From Arthrobacter sp. Hiyo8 (GTDB lineage Bacteria > Actinomycetota > Actinomycetes > Actinomycetales > Micrococcaceae): a DNA stretch of 64,000 nt. Shown here piece by piece: positions 31,162-41,640 of this stretch. The position numbers were made by a program, and so were the translations under genes. How positions within the stretch are numbered: the first letter of the stretch is position 1; every line of letters begins with the position of its first letter. Location of the stretch: assembly GCA_001549895.1 (NCBI GenBank), contig AP014719.1, positions 4,526,001 to 4,590,000 on the forward strand, in the 5' to 3' direction. The notes under the pieces are model-generated. The model saw only the letters and a program-made list of their open reading frames with translations, had not been told where the DNA came from and made no database searches.

Positions 31162-31262
31162 GGAAAGATCACAAACTGGTCCGCATTCCGGATGTCACAG
31201 GTTACCCAACGCTTTTGAGGGCTAAGGTCTATTTATAGAAAGCGGGAAGGAGCTGATGCTTC

Positions 31263-33074
31263 GTGGATACGTCGAACAATGACTTCGGGCGAACAACGCC
31301 GGAGGAGCCATCGAACAAGGCTGTGACTGAAGGAAAAGCGGGACACGGGGGTGGGCAATCCAACCGGTGGACGACTCCGCGGAACTCACTGTCGCGGAAC
31401 GCCAGATAAACATCCTTCGAGACAAACTGCGCCATATCGACCGTCAGCTTGCCGCCGCCACCCAGAACAACACCAAGCTCGTGACCATGCTGGAGACGGC
31501 GAAGGCCGAAATCCTGCGACTCAAAGGTGCCCTCGAGCAGGACGGTCAACCACCGTACAGCTTCGGGACCATCCTGCAGATCAATCCAAGGCGCCAGCCG
31601 ACTGCAGGCAGCACCGGCCAGGCGGCCACCGAGGAATCGGTCGACATCTTCAATGCCGGCCGCAAGATGCGCGTGGGCGTCAGCCCGCTGGTGAACATCA
31701 ACCAGCTGGCCGTTGGGCAGGAAGTCCTCCTCAATGAGGCCCTCCTCGTGGTGACAGGCCTGGGCTACGAACGGGCAGGCGAACTTGTCACGCTCAAGGA
31801 AATGCTGGGCACGGACCGCGCCCTCGTCGTGGGCAGGGCCGATGAAGAGCGGGTAGTCAGGCTCTCAGGCGCATTGCAGAAGGTGCACCTGCGCGTCGGC
31901 GATGCTTTGTCGCTCGATTCCCGCACGGGCTACGCACTGGAGAAGGTGCCCCGGGCAGAGGTCGAAAACCTGGTCCTCGAGGAAGTCCCGGATATTACGT
32001 ACGAGGACATCGGCGGCCTGGGCCCGCAAATCGAACAGATCCGCGACGCGGTGGAACTGCCGTTCCTGCACCCGGACCTGTACCGCGAACACGGCCTCAA
32101 AGCCCCAAAGGCATCCTGCTTTACGGCCCTCCGGGTTGCGGCAAGACGCTGATCGCGAAGGCCGTTGCCAACTCGCTCGCCGCCCGCGCCTCCGAACGGG
32201 CCGGCAACGTAGACCTGAAGAGCTATTTCCTGAACATCAAGGGGCCTGAACTCCTTGACAAATACGTCGGCGAAACAGAGCGGCACATCCGCCTGATCTT
32301 TGCGCGTGCCCGGGAGAAAGCCTCCGATGGCAGCCCCGTGGTGGTGTTCTTCGACGAAATGGACTCGCTGTTCCGCACCCGCGGCACCGGGGTGTCCTCC
32401 GACGTCGAAACAACCATCGTCCCGCAGCTCCTGAGCGAGATCGACGGCGTCGAACGCCTGGACAACGTCATCGTGATCGGTGCCTCGAACCGTGAAGACA
32501 TGATCGATCCGGCTATTCTCCGTCCCGGGCGGCTTGACGTGAAGGTCAAGATCCAGCGGCCCGACGCCGAGGCGGCCGCCGACATTTTCGCCAAGTACAT
32601 CACCACCGACCTTCCATTCCACGCGACGGATCTGGCAGAGCACGGCGGCGACGTCCAGGCCACGGTCGACGCCATTATCCAGCGCACCGTTGAAGCCATG
32701 TATTCGACGGAGAAGTCCAACGAGTATCTCGAAGTCACCTACGCCAACGGCGATACCGAGATGCTCTATTTCAAGGACTTCAACTCCGGCGCGGTTGTCC
32801 AGAACGTCGTGGACCGGGCCAAGAAGTACGCCATCAAGGACCTCCTGCTAACCCAGCAGAAAGGCCTGCGGATCGACCACTTCCTGCGCGCCGTCGTCGA
32901 CGAATTCCGCGAACACGAGGACATGCCCAACACCACCAACCCGGACGACTGGGCACGCATCTCGGGCAAGAAGGGCGAACGCATCACCTACATCCGCACC
33001 ATCGTCCAGGGCAAGGCCGGCAGGAGCCCGGGAAGTCGATCGAAACGACTCCCAACACCGGCCAGTACCTGTGA
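31263..33074 (+). CDS. mpa: Proteasome-associated AAA+ ATPase Mpa/ARC (three frame breaks)
   Basis: Hexameric unfoldase that recognises pupylated proteins and feeds them to the 20S proteasome. An N-terminal coiled coil (LRDKLRHIDRQLAAATQNN) binds Pup; two OB domains follow; then come AAA+ Walker A GPPGCGKT (about residue 290) and Walker B VVVFFDEMDSLF. LLDKYVGETERHIRLIFARA is the pore region. The C-terminus ends GQYL, the penultimate-Tyr motif that docks into the 20S core. Breaks are near 31365, 32105 and 33018; corrected length is 604 residues. GTG 31263 follows GGAAGGAG, and the N-terminal 34 residues before the first break extend the protein relative to a start at 31367. Confidence 0.94.
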
Positions 33075-33123
33075 CGGCCCGGCCGGAAGGCCTGCCTTCG
33101 GACAAGCTTCCCGTGGGCGGGCC

Positions 33124-34754
33124 ATGCGGGTCATGGGTTCGGAAACTGAATACGGTATCCATGCGCCCTCCGCTCCGGGGGCGAACGCCACGATGATGTC
33201 CGCGCGGATCATCCAGGCCTACGCCAACCTCACGCGACAGCGGGCGGCCGGCGGGGCCGAGACCCGCTGGGACTATACGGACGAAGAGCCCCTGCATGAC
33301 GCGCGCGGTTGGACGGTGGAGCGCAGTGCCGCCGACCCCAGCCAGCTGACGGACAGGCCCCCGGTGCTCGACGCCGAGGCAGTCGCCTTGGCGTACGGGC
33401 GCCAAGAGCTCGAAGCCGACGGCGGCGACGAGTCAGGCTCGTTGCTGATGAACATGGTCCTCGGCAACGGGCGCGCCTGTACGTGGACCATGCCCATCCG
33501 GAATATTCGAGTCCGGAGGTCACGAATCCCCGGGACATCGTCGCGTGGGACGCGGCCGGCGACCTCGTCGCCCTGGCCACGGTTCGGAAAGTCGCCGCGG
33601 ATCCGGATCTGCCGGCCATCAACCTCTACAAGAACAACACCGACAACAAATCTGTGTCCTACGGTTCCCACGAAAACTACCTCATGCCACGGTCGGTACC
33701 TTTCGGGGACATCGTCCGCGGCCTGACGCCTTTCTTCGTCACGCGCCAGGTCATCTGTGGTGCCGGACGGCTCGGCAAGGGCCAGGACGGTTCAACCGCC
33801 GGATTCCAGATCAGTCAGCGTGCGGATTTCTTTGAGGCCGAGGTGGGACTGGAAACCACCATCAGGCGCCCGATCATCAATACCCGGGATGAACCGCATG
33901 CGACGGCGGACAAATACCGGCGCCTGCATGTCATCATCGGCGACGCCAACCTGAGCCAGGTGTCGAACTACTTGAAGTTCGGCACCACGGCTTTGGTCCT
34001 GAGCCTCATCGAAGCCGGCCAGGCTCCGAAGATCGAGGTGCATGAGCCGGTGGCCGGCCTCCAGGCAATCAGCCACGACACCTCCCTGACTGCCACGGTC
34101 AGGCTTCTTGACGGACGGCGCGTCACAGCGCTCGATATCCAGTGGATGTACTACGAGGCAGCGGCCAAACTTGGACAGGAAACCGGGGTTTCTGATTCCT
34201 TCAGCGGAGACGGCCACACCCGGGATGTCCTGGAACGGTGGGAGTCGACGCTGGGGCTCTTGGGGACCAACCCCGCCGGTGCCGCGTCATCGGTCGAATG
34301 GCTCGCCAAAATGTCCTTGCTGGATGGTTATCGGAACCGTGACGGCCTGGAATGGAACGATGCCCGCCTGGGCCTCGTCGATTTGCAATGGTCCGACGTG
34401 AGGCCGGAAAAGGGCCTCTATTACCGGATGCTTTCCCGCGACCGCATGCAGACAATCGTGGACGAAGCCGCCATCAGCCGCGCTGTCGTCGAACCGCCGC
34501 CGGACACGCGCGCGTTTTTCCGCGGGAAGTGTGTTTCCAGCTTCGGCAAGGACGTGGTCGGTGCCAGTTGGGATTCGGTCATCTTCGACGTTCCCGGCAT
34601 TGGAAAACTGCAGCGCGTGCCTACCCGGGAACCCCTCCGCGGCACGGAAGCACTCACCGGACAACTGTTTCGGAAACACGACACGGCGGGCGCATTCCTC
34701 CGTGAATTGCTCGGCCTGGATCCGGCCCGCCTGCCTGAACAAGCAGCCGGCTAA
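33124..34754 (+). CDS. dop: Pup deamidase/depupylase (one frame break)
   Basis: Glutamine-synthetase-like fold. It deamidates the C-terminal Gln of Pup so that it can be ligated, and it removes Pup from substrates. The start MRVMGSETEYGIHAPSAPGA holds the ATP/Mg Glu residues. Further blocks are LYKNNTDNKSVSYGSHENYL, RRPIINTRDEPHATADKYRR and DIQWMYYEAAAKLG. It ends LGLDPARLPEQAAG. One base is missing near 33468 (NGARLYVDHAHPEYSSPEV); corrected length is 543 residues. It is paralogous to pafA downstream. An in-frame ATG at 33133 is an alternative start. Confidence 0.94.
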
Positions 34755-34860
34755 AGGGCGTCAAACGGGCCCTTAAAACCGCAGCGTGGCGGCCCGCCCC
34801 GTGGCAGTATGGCATTACAGGAAGTCCCCGTTGCCGGGGATGGACAGAATGGAGAAGGAA

Positions 34861-35063
34861 ATGGCAGCTCAGGAGCAGCAGCAACCGCAGTCGCGGGACG
34901 TCGAGGTAGAGACCGACGCCCCGAGGCGCCGCCCGCAGCGCCGGAGGCCCAGGCCTCGGTAGCGACGCAGGGCGTGGACGATCTCCTCGACGAAATCGAT
35001 GGCGTGCTTGAATCGAACGCCGAAGAGTTCGTCAGGGCATTTGTGCAAAAGGGCGGCCAATAG
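34861..35063 (+). CDS. pup: Prokaryotic ubiquitin-like protein (one frame break)
   Basis: Small disordered tag attached to lysines for proteasomal degradation. The start MAAQEQQQPQSRDVEVETDA follows AGAAGGAA. After one lost base near 34922 the frame continues to the signature end DEIDGVLESNAEEFVRAFVQ then KGGQ. The terminal GGQ shows that deamidation by Dop is required before ligation. Corrected length is 67 residues. In the uncorrected frame from 34809 only the C-terminal half is right. It lies between dop and prcB, as in other actinobacteria. Confidence 0.95.
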
Positions 35064-35141
35064 CCAGCCGCCAGCTAAGCCAAGGGCCCGGCCGGCGCGA
35101 GGCCGCCGGGCATCGGATGTCAGAGTCGAAGGAGCGCAGCA

Positions 35142-35948
35142 ATGCAGGATCCATCAACCGGCCACCTGGCCACCCAAGCAACGTCTTCGTTCATAGAGCA
35201 TCTGCAACGCTCCAGGCCTGAACTCCTCCCCTTTAATCAAGCGCTGCCCGCGGGACAGATTCCCCCGTGCCCATGCCACAACGATCGTCGCCCTCAGTTA
35301 CCCCGGTGGCGTCCTGATGGCGGGGACCGGCGTGCCACGATGGGCAATGTGATCGCCAGCAGGCACATCGAGAAGGTCTTCCCGGCCGACGAATACTCCG
35401 TCCTGGGAATTGCCGGGACCGCGGGGCTGGCCATCGACATCACGCGGTTGTTCCAAGTGGAACTGGAACACTACGAAAAGATCGAGGGCACTCTGCTGAG
35501 CCTGGACGGCAAAGCCAACAGGCTTGGCGCCATGATCCGGGGAAACCTGCCGATGGCCATGCAAGGCCTCGCGGTGATCCCGCTCTTCGCGGGCTTTGAC
35601 CAGGCAGCCGGCGTGGGACGGCTTTTCTCCTACGATGTCACCGGGGGACGGTACGAGGAATTGGAGCACCATTCGGTCGGCTCGGGTTCGGTCTTCGCAC
35701 GCGGCGCCCTGAAGAAGCTGTGGCGGCCGAACCTCACCGAAGACGAGGCTGTCGCCGTCGCGGTTGAAGCCCTCTACGACGCCGCCGACGACGACTCCGC
35801 CACGGGCGGTCCGGACCCGGTCCGGCAGCTCTGGCCGGTGGTCTACACGGTCAACCGTGCCGGTGCCCGCAGGGTGTCGGAACGGGAGCTGGCAGCGATC
35901 GCCGGCGCGATCGTTGAATCGCGCGCAGTTGCCGGACGGGAGGCCTGA
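35142..35948 (+). CDS. prcB: Proteasome beta subunit (catalytic; three compensating base losses)
   Basis: Catalytic subunit of the 20S core. ATG 35142 has GAAGGAG upstream and the frame stays open to the TGA at 35946, but the stretch around the active site is scrambled. Three single-base losses near 35264, 35271 and 35323 cancel out, so the plain translation reads PPCPCHNDRRPQL where other frames give TTIVALSYPGGVLMAGDRR. The true Thr nucleophile codon is ACA at 35278-35280. Downstream the sequence is standard: MGNVIASRHIEKVFPADEYS, RLFQVELEHYEKIEGTLLSL and ANRLGAMIRGNLPMAMQGLA. The propeptide is about 48 residues; corrected length is 269. Confidence 0.93.
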   Translation: MQDPSTGHLATQATSSFIEHLQRSRPELLPFNQALPAGQIPPCPCHNDRRPQLPRWRPDGGDRRATMGNVIASRHIEKVFPADEYSVLGIAGTAGLAIDITRLFQVELEHYEKIEGTLLSLDGKANRLGAMIRGNLPMAMQGLAVIPLFAGFDQAAGVGRLFSYDVTGGRYEELEHHSVGSGSVFARGALKKLWRPNLTEDEAVAVAVEALYDAADDDSATGGPDPVRQLWPVVYTVNRAGARRVSERELAAIAGAIVESRAVAGREA

Positions 35949-35949
35949 G

Positions 35950-36657
35950 ATGACCCAGCAGTTTTATGTTTCGCCCGAACAACTGATGAAGGACCGTGCG
36001 GACTTCGCGCGGAAGGGTATCGCCCGCGGCCGGTCCGTCGTCGTGATCAGTTGCGCTGACGGCATCGCGCTGGTGGCTGAAAACCCTTCGCCGTCGCTCC
36101 ACAAGATCGGTGAGATCTACGACAAGATCGCGTTCGCAGCCGTGGGGAAGTACAACGAGTTTGAGAGTCTTCGGCAAGCCGGTGTCCGCTACGCCGACGT
36201 CCGCGGCTATTCATACGATCGCGAGGACGTCACCGCACGCGGTCTGGCCAGCGTCTACGCGCAGAGCCTTGGCGCCGTCTTCACCGCGGAACAAAAACCT
36301 TTCGAAGTCGAACTGGCGGTGGCAGAGGTCGGGCACACACAGGCCGAGGACCACCTCTATCGGCTGACTTTCGACGGCTCGATTGCCGACGAGAACGGTT
36401 TTGTGGTGATGGGCGGCTTGGCCGAGCAAGTAGCCGAGACGGTGGGCCGCGGTTGGAAGGCTGACCTCAGCGTGGCCGGGGCGCTTCGATTGGCCGTCAA
36501 GGCGCTGGCCACGGACAAGGAAGTGGACGCGCTTCCCGGGACGGCAGTCGAAGCCGCGGTGTTGGATCGGAGTCCGGAAAGCGGGCGCGGATCCCGGAGG
36601 GCATTCCGGCGGCTCAGGGCTGACGAAATCACGCAACTGCTGGCAGGGGAGGCCTGA
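35950..36657 (+). CDS. prcA: Proteasome alpha subunit
   Basis: Intact 235-residue structural subunit forming the gated outer rings. It begins MTQQFYVSPEQLMKDRADFA, and the next block RKGIARGRSVVVISCADGIA is typical. PSLHKIGEIYDKIAFAAVGK and EDVTARGLASVYAQSLGAVF follow. The N-terminal residues form the gate. It starts 1 base after the prcB stop, so the subunits are made in equal amounts. The stop overlaps the pafA start (TGATG around 36655-36661). Confidence 0.95.
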   Translation: MTQQFYVSPEQLMKDRADFARKGIARGRSVVVISCADGIALVAENPSPSLHKIGEIYDKIAFAAVGKYNEFESLRQAGVRYADVRGYSYDREDVTARGLASVYAQSLGAVFTAEQKPFEVELAVAEVGHTQAEDHLYRLTFDGSIADENGFVVMGGLAEQVAETVGRGWKADLSVAGALRLAVKALATDKEVDALPGTAVEAAVLDRSPESGRGSRRAFRRLRADEITQLLAGEA

Positions 36658-36658
36658 G

Positions 36659-38022
36659 ATGGACAAGAGGATATTCGGGATCGAAACGGAGTTCGGTATT
36701 TCGTACTCGAGCCCCGACTCACGGCCGTTGGCTCCCGAGGAAGTGGCCAGGTACCTCTTTCGCAAAGTAGTGAGCTGGGGACGCTCCTCAAACGTCTTCC
36801 TCACGAATGGCTCGCGCCTGTACTTGGATGTCGGCTCGCACCCGGAGTACGCCACCGCGGAATGCGACGACCTCGCGCAGCTGATCGCCCACGACAGGGC
36901 GGGGAGCTCATCCTCGATGACCTCGTTGATGAAGCACAGGCCCGGCTTGCGGCGGAGGGATTCAACGGAACGGTCTACCTGTTCAAGAACAACACCGATT
37001 CCGCCGGCAATTCCTACGGCAGCCACGAAAACTACCTGATTCCGCGGCGGGGCGAGTTCTCGCGGCTCGCGGAGATCCTCATTCCCTTCCTCGTCACGCG
37101 TCAGCTGATCGCAGGTGCGGGCAAGGTCCTGAAGACGCCCCACGGGGCCACGTTCGCGTTCTCCCAGCGTGCCGACCACATTTGGGAAGGCGTGTCTTCG
37201 GCGACGACGAGATCCCGCCCCATCATCAACACCCGTGACGAGCCGCACGCCGATGCCGAGTTCTTCCGCCGTCTGCACGTGATCGTCGGCGATTCCAACA
37301 TGTCCGAGACCACCGCGCTCTTGAAGGTGGGAACGGTGGATCTGCTCCTGCGCATGATTGAGGCCGGAGTGATCATGCGGGACATGCGGATGGAGAACCC
37401 CATCCGCAGCATCCGGGAAATCTCCCATGATCTCAGCGGTAAGGCCTTGGTTCGCCTGGCTAACGGGAGGCAACTGACGGCCCTGGACATCCAGCGGGAG
37501 TACCTTGCAAAGGTCACCGCTTTTGTAGCATCGAATGGAGCCCACAATCAGCACGTGCCGCTCATCCTGGATCTTTGGGAGCGGACGCTGGACGCGATCG
37601 ATAGCGGCGACACCAGTGGAATAGACACCGAAGTGGACTGGGCCATCAAGAAGAAGCTGATGGATGGGTACATGCGCCGCCATGGAATCGGCCTGGACTC
37701 CCCGCGGATCGCGCAATTGGACCTGACGTATCACGACATCTCACGCAAGCGCGGCCTCTTCTTCCTGCTCCAGTCCCGCGGCGCGGCGCGGCGTCTGGTT
37801 GCCGACACGGACATCAAGGATGCAGTGGATGCGCCGCCGCAGACCACCCGGGCAAAACTCCGCGGCGACTTCGTCCGGCGTGCCCAGGAACTCGGCCGTG
37901 ACTACACCGTGGATTGGGTCCATCTGAAGTTGAACGACCGCGCGCACCAGACGATTTTGTGCAAGGATCCCTTCCGCAGCGTCGACGAAAGAGTAGATGC
38001 CCTCCTGGACTCGATGAGCTGA
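36659..38022 (+). CDS. pafA: Pup-protein ligase (one frame break)
   Basis: Joins the C-terminal Glu of deamidated Pup to substrate lysines using ATP. The start MDKRIFGIETEFGISYSSPD carries the ATP/Mg Glu residues. Further blocks are YLDVGSHPEYATAECDDLAQ, NNTDSAGNSYGSHENYLIPR and RPIINTRDEPHADAEFFRRL. It ends DERVDALLDSMS. One base is missing near 36900 (DRAGELILDDLVDEAQARL); corrected length is 454 residues. Same fold as Dop. It is the last gene of the core pupylation set before the two prolyl isomerases. Confidence 0.95.
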
Positions 38023-38132
38023 CTCCCAGCTTCACCCGCTACTCTGGAGGTTGGCCTTTTAACAGGCCTCTACGCGCATGGCCGAGCCTGGCCCGTCCAT
38101 GCCCTCCTTTTGCCCCGACGAAAGTTCAATTT

Positions 38133-39074
38133 GTGCGACGTCTACTAGCAATTCTTATCCCCGGCCTCTTGCTGATGACCGCCTGCGGCGGAAGCCCGGC
38201 ACCAACAGCAACCCCGGAGCCCACCAGTCAGTCCGCCGGCGAAGTCGCCAAGCTGGATTCCCTTAAGGTCTCCGACAATGGAGAAAAGAAGGCACCCGGC
38301 CTGGAATTCAACAAGCCGCTGGACGTAACGCAGCCGACCATCAAAATGGTCAGCGACGGCACCGGCGACAAGGTGAAGGCCGGACAGATCATAGGCCTGT
38401 CATTCGTATCGGTTGACGGTAAGGACGGTAAGACCGTCAATGACTCCTTCGCAAGCGGTCCGCAGTCCCTCGTGCTAGATGACACATTCAAGAGCGGTAA
38501 CGAGATCATTTACAACGCACTTGTCGGCGCGAAAGTGGGCGCATACGTGGCCTTCGCCGCTCCCGGCACCGCAGCCTCTGGTGAGACGCCAGCTTCCGCC
38601 CCTCAGTTGGCGGTCCTTAAGATCGTGTCCGCAAAAGATGCCAAGCCCGAGGGCGACACCGTCACCCCTCCCGCTGGCCTTCCTACCGTGAAAGTTGATG
38701 ACAAGGGAATCCCACAGATTTCCGTTGACGGTGCGAAGGCGCCGCAGAGTCTAGTTGCCCAGGACCTCATTAAGGGCAAAGGCGAAGCTTTGAAAGAGAC
38801 AAGTACTGTTCTCGCAAACTATGTCGGCGTCACCTTGGCCGATGGCAAGCCTTTCGATTCCAGTTACGATGACAGCTTTAAGCACAAGGGCGTTGCTTCA
38901 TTCCAGCTTACGAACGTGATCAAGGGCTGGACGCAAGGCCTCGCTGGCAAAACTGTCGGCTCACGGGTGCTGCTCGTCATACCGAAGGCTCTGGCGTACC
39001 CCGATGCGACCCCCGACAACGGAAAGCCCACAGGCGACCTCGTCTTCGTCGTGGACATCCTGGGCGCCCAGTAA
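38133..39074 (+). CDS. FKBP-type peptidyl-prolyl isomerase lipoprotein
   Basis: Intact 313-residue exported protein. The signal peptide VRRLLAILIPGLLLMTACGG has a lipobox at TAC, so it should be membrane-anchored outside the cell. Two FKBP-like modules follow; the second is better conserved (VLANYVGVTLADGKPFDSSY, VIKGWTQGLAGKTVGSRVLL, IPKALAYPDATPDNGKPTGD). It would catalyse prolyl isomerisation or act as a chaperone for secreted proteins. Start GTG 38133, 110 bases after pafA, so it probably has its own promoter or weak read-through. Confidence 0.9.
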   Translation: MRRLLAILIPGLLLMTACGGSPAPTATPEPTSQSAGEVAKLDSLKVSDNGEKKAPGLEFNKPLDVTQPTIKMVSDGTGDKVKAGQIIGLSFVSVDGKDGKTVNDSFASGPQSLVLDDTFKSGNEIIYNALVGAKVGAYVAFAAPGTAASGETPASAPQLAVLKIVSAKDAKPEGDTVTPPAGLPTVKVDDKGIPQISVDGAKAPQSLVAQDLIKGKGEALKETSTVLANYVGVTLADGKPFDSSYDDSFKHKGVASFQLTNVIKGWTQGLAGKTVGSRVLLVIPKALAYPDATPDNGKPTGDLVFVVDILGAQ

Positions 39075-39123
39075 GCATCCGCAAACCTCCATAATACCGT
39101 CCCTATCAAATTGAGGAGTACCC

Positions 39124-39518
39124 ATGTCATTTGGTCAGCGCGATTACGACCGCACTAAGCCGGAGATCGACTTCCCGGAGGGCGACGTCCGACGGAACTC
39201 GTTATCAAGGACATCATCGTTGGTGACGGCGCCGAGGCTCAGGCCGGCGACACCGTCTCCACCCACTACGTTGGCGTTGCTTGGTCCACCGGCGAGGAAT
39301 TCGACGCGTCCTGGGGCCGCGGCGCACCGCTGGACTTCCGCGTGGGAGTCGGCCAGGTCATCCAGGGCTGGGACCAGGGCCTGCTTGGCATGAAGGTCGG
39401 CGGCCGCCGTCGCCTTGAAATCCCGTCCGAGCTTGCCTACGGCTCCCGTGGAGCGGGCGGGGCCATCAAGCCCAACGAAGCCCTCATCTTCGTGGTGGAC
39501 CTCGTAGCAGTCCGCTAG
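39124..39518 (+). CDS. Cytoplasmic FKBP-type peptidyl-prolyl isomerase (one frame break)
   Basis: A 131-residue single-domain FKBP. Seen: VIKDIIVGDGAEAQAGDTVS, THYVGVAWSTGEEFDASWGR, VGVGQVIQGWDQGLLGMKVG, GRRRLEIPSELAYGSRGAGG and IFVVDLVAVR. The active-site residues Tyr, Asp, Val-Ile-Trp and Tyr are all present. One base is missing near 39189. No signal peptide, so it is cytoplasmic, unlike its upstream neighbour. A strong terminator follows. Confidence 0.92.
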
Positions 39519-39531
39519 GTTTCGCAGCATG

Positions 39532-39579
39532 GGAAGGCGCGTCTGCAGCCGGAGAAATCCGGCTGCAGACGCGCCTTCC
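39532..39579 (+). terminator. Terminator after the FKBP gene
   Basis: A 22-bp perfect stem (39532-39553 and 39558-39579; core GGCGCGTCTGCAGCCGGA) has a GAAA tetraloop, 13 bases past the FKBP stop. It should separate the proteasome/FKBP transcripts from pafBC. Confidence 0.8.
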
Positions 39580-39613
39580 GCCTTTGCCGGAGGAATTTAG
39601 TAACGTAGCAGGC

Positions 39614-41620
39614 GTGTCCGCATCACGTACCGAACGACTCCTGAACCTGCTGATCGCCCTTCTGAACACGAAATACGGGCTGTCACGGGCCGTTCTCAGG
39701 CAGCAGGTCTATCACGATTCCGGCGAGAGCGACGTCGCGTTCGGACGCATGTTTGAGCGGGACAAGGCGGAGCTGAAGCGGTTTGGCTTCGACATCGAAA
39801 CGCTCCTTGACCACGGTTTCGGCTCGGACGATCCCGCTTCGACCCGATACCGGATCGGCAAGGAGTCCAATCGATTGCCGTACGTGCACCTGACGCCGGC
39901 CGAGGGCACGGTTTTGCTTCTGGCCGCGCAGCTGTGGGAACGCGCGGCGCTTGGCTCTGCCGCCGCAAGCGCGCTACGTAAGCTGCAGGCTTCCGGCGAC
40001 CTTGCCGACGTCGAACTCCCCGCCGGAGTCCAGCCGCGCATCAAGCCCGCCGGCCAGGCTTTTGACGACATCATCGTGGCCATGAACGGCCGGCACCCTG
40101 TGAGTTTTGGCTACCGTGCCGCGAGTACCGGCAAAGACGAACGCCGGATGGTAGAGCCCTGGGGCCTCGGGAGCCGGTTCGGCCAGTGGTACCTGGTGGG
40201 CTACGACAGGGGCCGGAAAGCGAGACGGTTTTTCAGGCTGTCCCGGATGACGAGCGATGTTCACGTTGAGACGGCATATCACTGCGAAATCCCCCCAGGG
40301 TTTGATACCCGTGCCGAACTGGACGGCCTCAATGAACTTCCCTTGCAGGAGGCCCAACTCGACGTCGCCGAAGGCCGTCTGCTAGGTCTTCGCAAGCGCG
40401 CGGTGGGTGTCGGCGGAGCCGGAGGCGTCAGTGGCTCCCGGATGGGAAGGGACCGCCTCTCCGTGCCGTACCGGGACAGCGAACTGCTCGCCGAAGAACT
40501 GGCCTCCTACGGTCCCCACGTGCTCGTGGAGGGACCTCCCGAGCTGCGCGACGCCGTGATCCGTCGCCTTGAGGCTGCCGCCGCGTTCGCCTCGGGCCCC
40601 GCCGTCGAGGTCCGCTTCGAAGACGCCGGACCGGCACCGCGGGCGCGTAAGCGGACCTCGGAAGACCAGCTCAACCGCATGCTCCAGCTGGTCCCCTTCC
40701 TTGTCCATAACCAGGGCCTGCCCATCCAGGAAGTGGCGGACCGTTTCGGTGTCACCCGCGAGGAACTAGTCGAGGACCTGAAGATCCTGATTTGCTCCGG
40801 CCGCCCCGAAGGCTATCCGGATGACTTGTTCGATATCGATTGGGAAAACGAGCACGTCTACATCCGCGAGCACCTCGACCTCAACCGGCCCATCGGCTTC
40901 AGTGTTGATGAGGCTTCCGCCCTGCTGACGGGCTTGGCGACCCTGGGCGGGCTTCCCGCCCAAGCCGGAATGTCGGAGGACGAGCAAAGCGGAGCCCTGC
41001 AGTCAGTAACACTGAAGCTCACCGGCGCGGCAGGGGAGGCCGGCCGTTTGGCGGCGGCAGTCGCTGGCCCGCCCGTCGCCCCGGCCGACGCCGGGGCGTT
41101 CGACACCATCACCCGCGCGATCCAGGAGGGCCGCCAATTGCGGCTTCGCTACCTGTCGCAGCAGCACGACTCCGTGTCCCAACGGGACGTCGACCCTTTC
41201 CGGCTTTATTCCTTGGACAACACCTGGTACTTCGAGGCGTACTGCCACAGCAAAGCCGGGCTGCGGAACTTCCGCCTGGACCGCATCGAGGAGATCGCGC
41301 CCAACGGCCGTTCCGTTTCCAAGAGCGCAAGCACCGAGGAGGGCGTCCCGGTGAAGCTGTACACACCGAACGACGAGGACGTGGTGGTCGTGCTCCAGCT
41401 GACCCGGCAAGGCGCGGGGCTGGCGGATGACTATTATGCGGAACGGACGGCCGTGCTTCCCGACGGCGGCTTGCTTGCCGAGGTCCGGTTCGGAAATGCG
41501 GACTGGTTGCCGATGTTTGTCGCACAGCACGGCGGTGCGGCCCGCATACTAGCGCCAGAGGGGCTTGCCGACGCCTCGGTCGCCTGGCTGGCTGCCGCAC
41601 TTGCGCAGTACAAGCAATGA
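39614..41620 (+). CDS. pafBC: Fused PafB-PafC WYL-domain transcriptional regulator
   Basis: Intact protein of about 668 residues holding two winged-helix plus WYL units in tandem. Unit 1: TERLLNLLIALLNTKYGLSR, WYL part VSFGYRAASTGKDERRMVEP then WGLGSRFGQWYLVGYD. Unit 2: LNRMLQLVPFLVHNQGLPIQ, WYL part LRLRYLSQQHDSVSQRDVDP then RLYSLDNTWYFEAYC. PafB and PafC are separate proteins in mycobacteria but a single chain in Arthrobacter, where the fusion has been studied structurally. It activates many DNA-damage genes independently of LexA. Start GTG 39614, with GGAGGAA upstream. Confidence 0.93.
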   Translation: MSASRTERLLNLLIALLNTKYGLSRAVLRQQVYHDSGESDVAFGRMFERDKAELKRFGFDIETLLDHGFGSDDPASTRYRIGKESNRLPYVHLTPAEGTVLLLAAQLWERAALGSAAASALRKLQASGDLADVELPAGVQPRIKPAGQAFDDIIVAMNGRHPVSFGYRAASTGKDERRMVEPWGLGSRFGQWYLVGYDRGRKARRFFRLSRMTSDVHVETAYHCEIPPGFDTRAELDGLNELPLQEAQLDVAEGRLLGLRKRAVGVGGAGGVSGSRMGRDRLSVPYRDSELLAEELASYGPHVLVEGPPELRDAVIRRLEAAAAFASGPAVEVRFEDAGPAPRARKRTSEDQLNRMLQLVPFLVHNQGLPIQEVADRFGVTREELVEDLKILICSGRPEGYPDDLFDIDWENEHVYIREHLDLNRPIGFSVDEASALLTGLATLGGLPAQAGMSEDEQSGALQSVTLKLTGAAGEAGRLAAAVAGPPVAPADAGAFDTITRAIQEGRQLRLRYLSQQHDSVSQRDVDPFRLYSLDNTWYFEAYCHSKAGLRNFRLDRIEEIAPNGRSVSKSASTEEGVPVKLYTPNDEDVVVVLQLTRQGAGLADDYYAERTAVLPDGGLLAEVRFGNADWLPMFVAQHGGAARILAPEGLADASVAWLAAALAQYKQ

Positions 41621-41640
41621 AGGCTGGTTAGACTACTCAG

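Noticed and set aside
31367..32152. Proteasomal ATPase starting at 31367
   Set aside because: The GTG at 31263 has a much better ribosome site and an in-register 34-residue lead once one G is restored near 31365.
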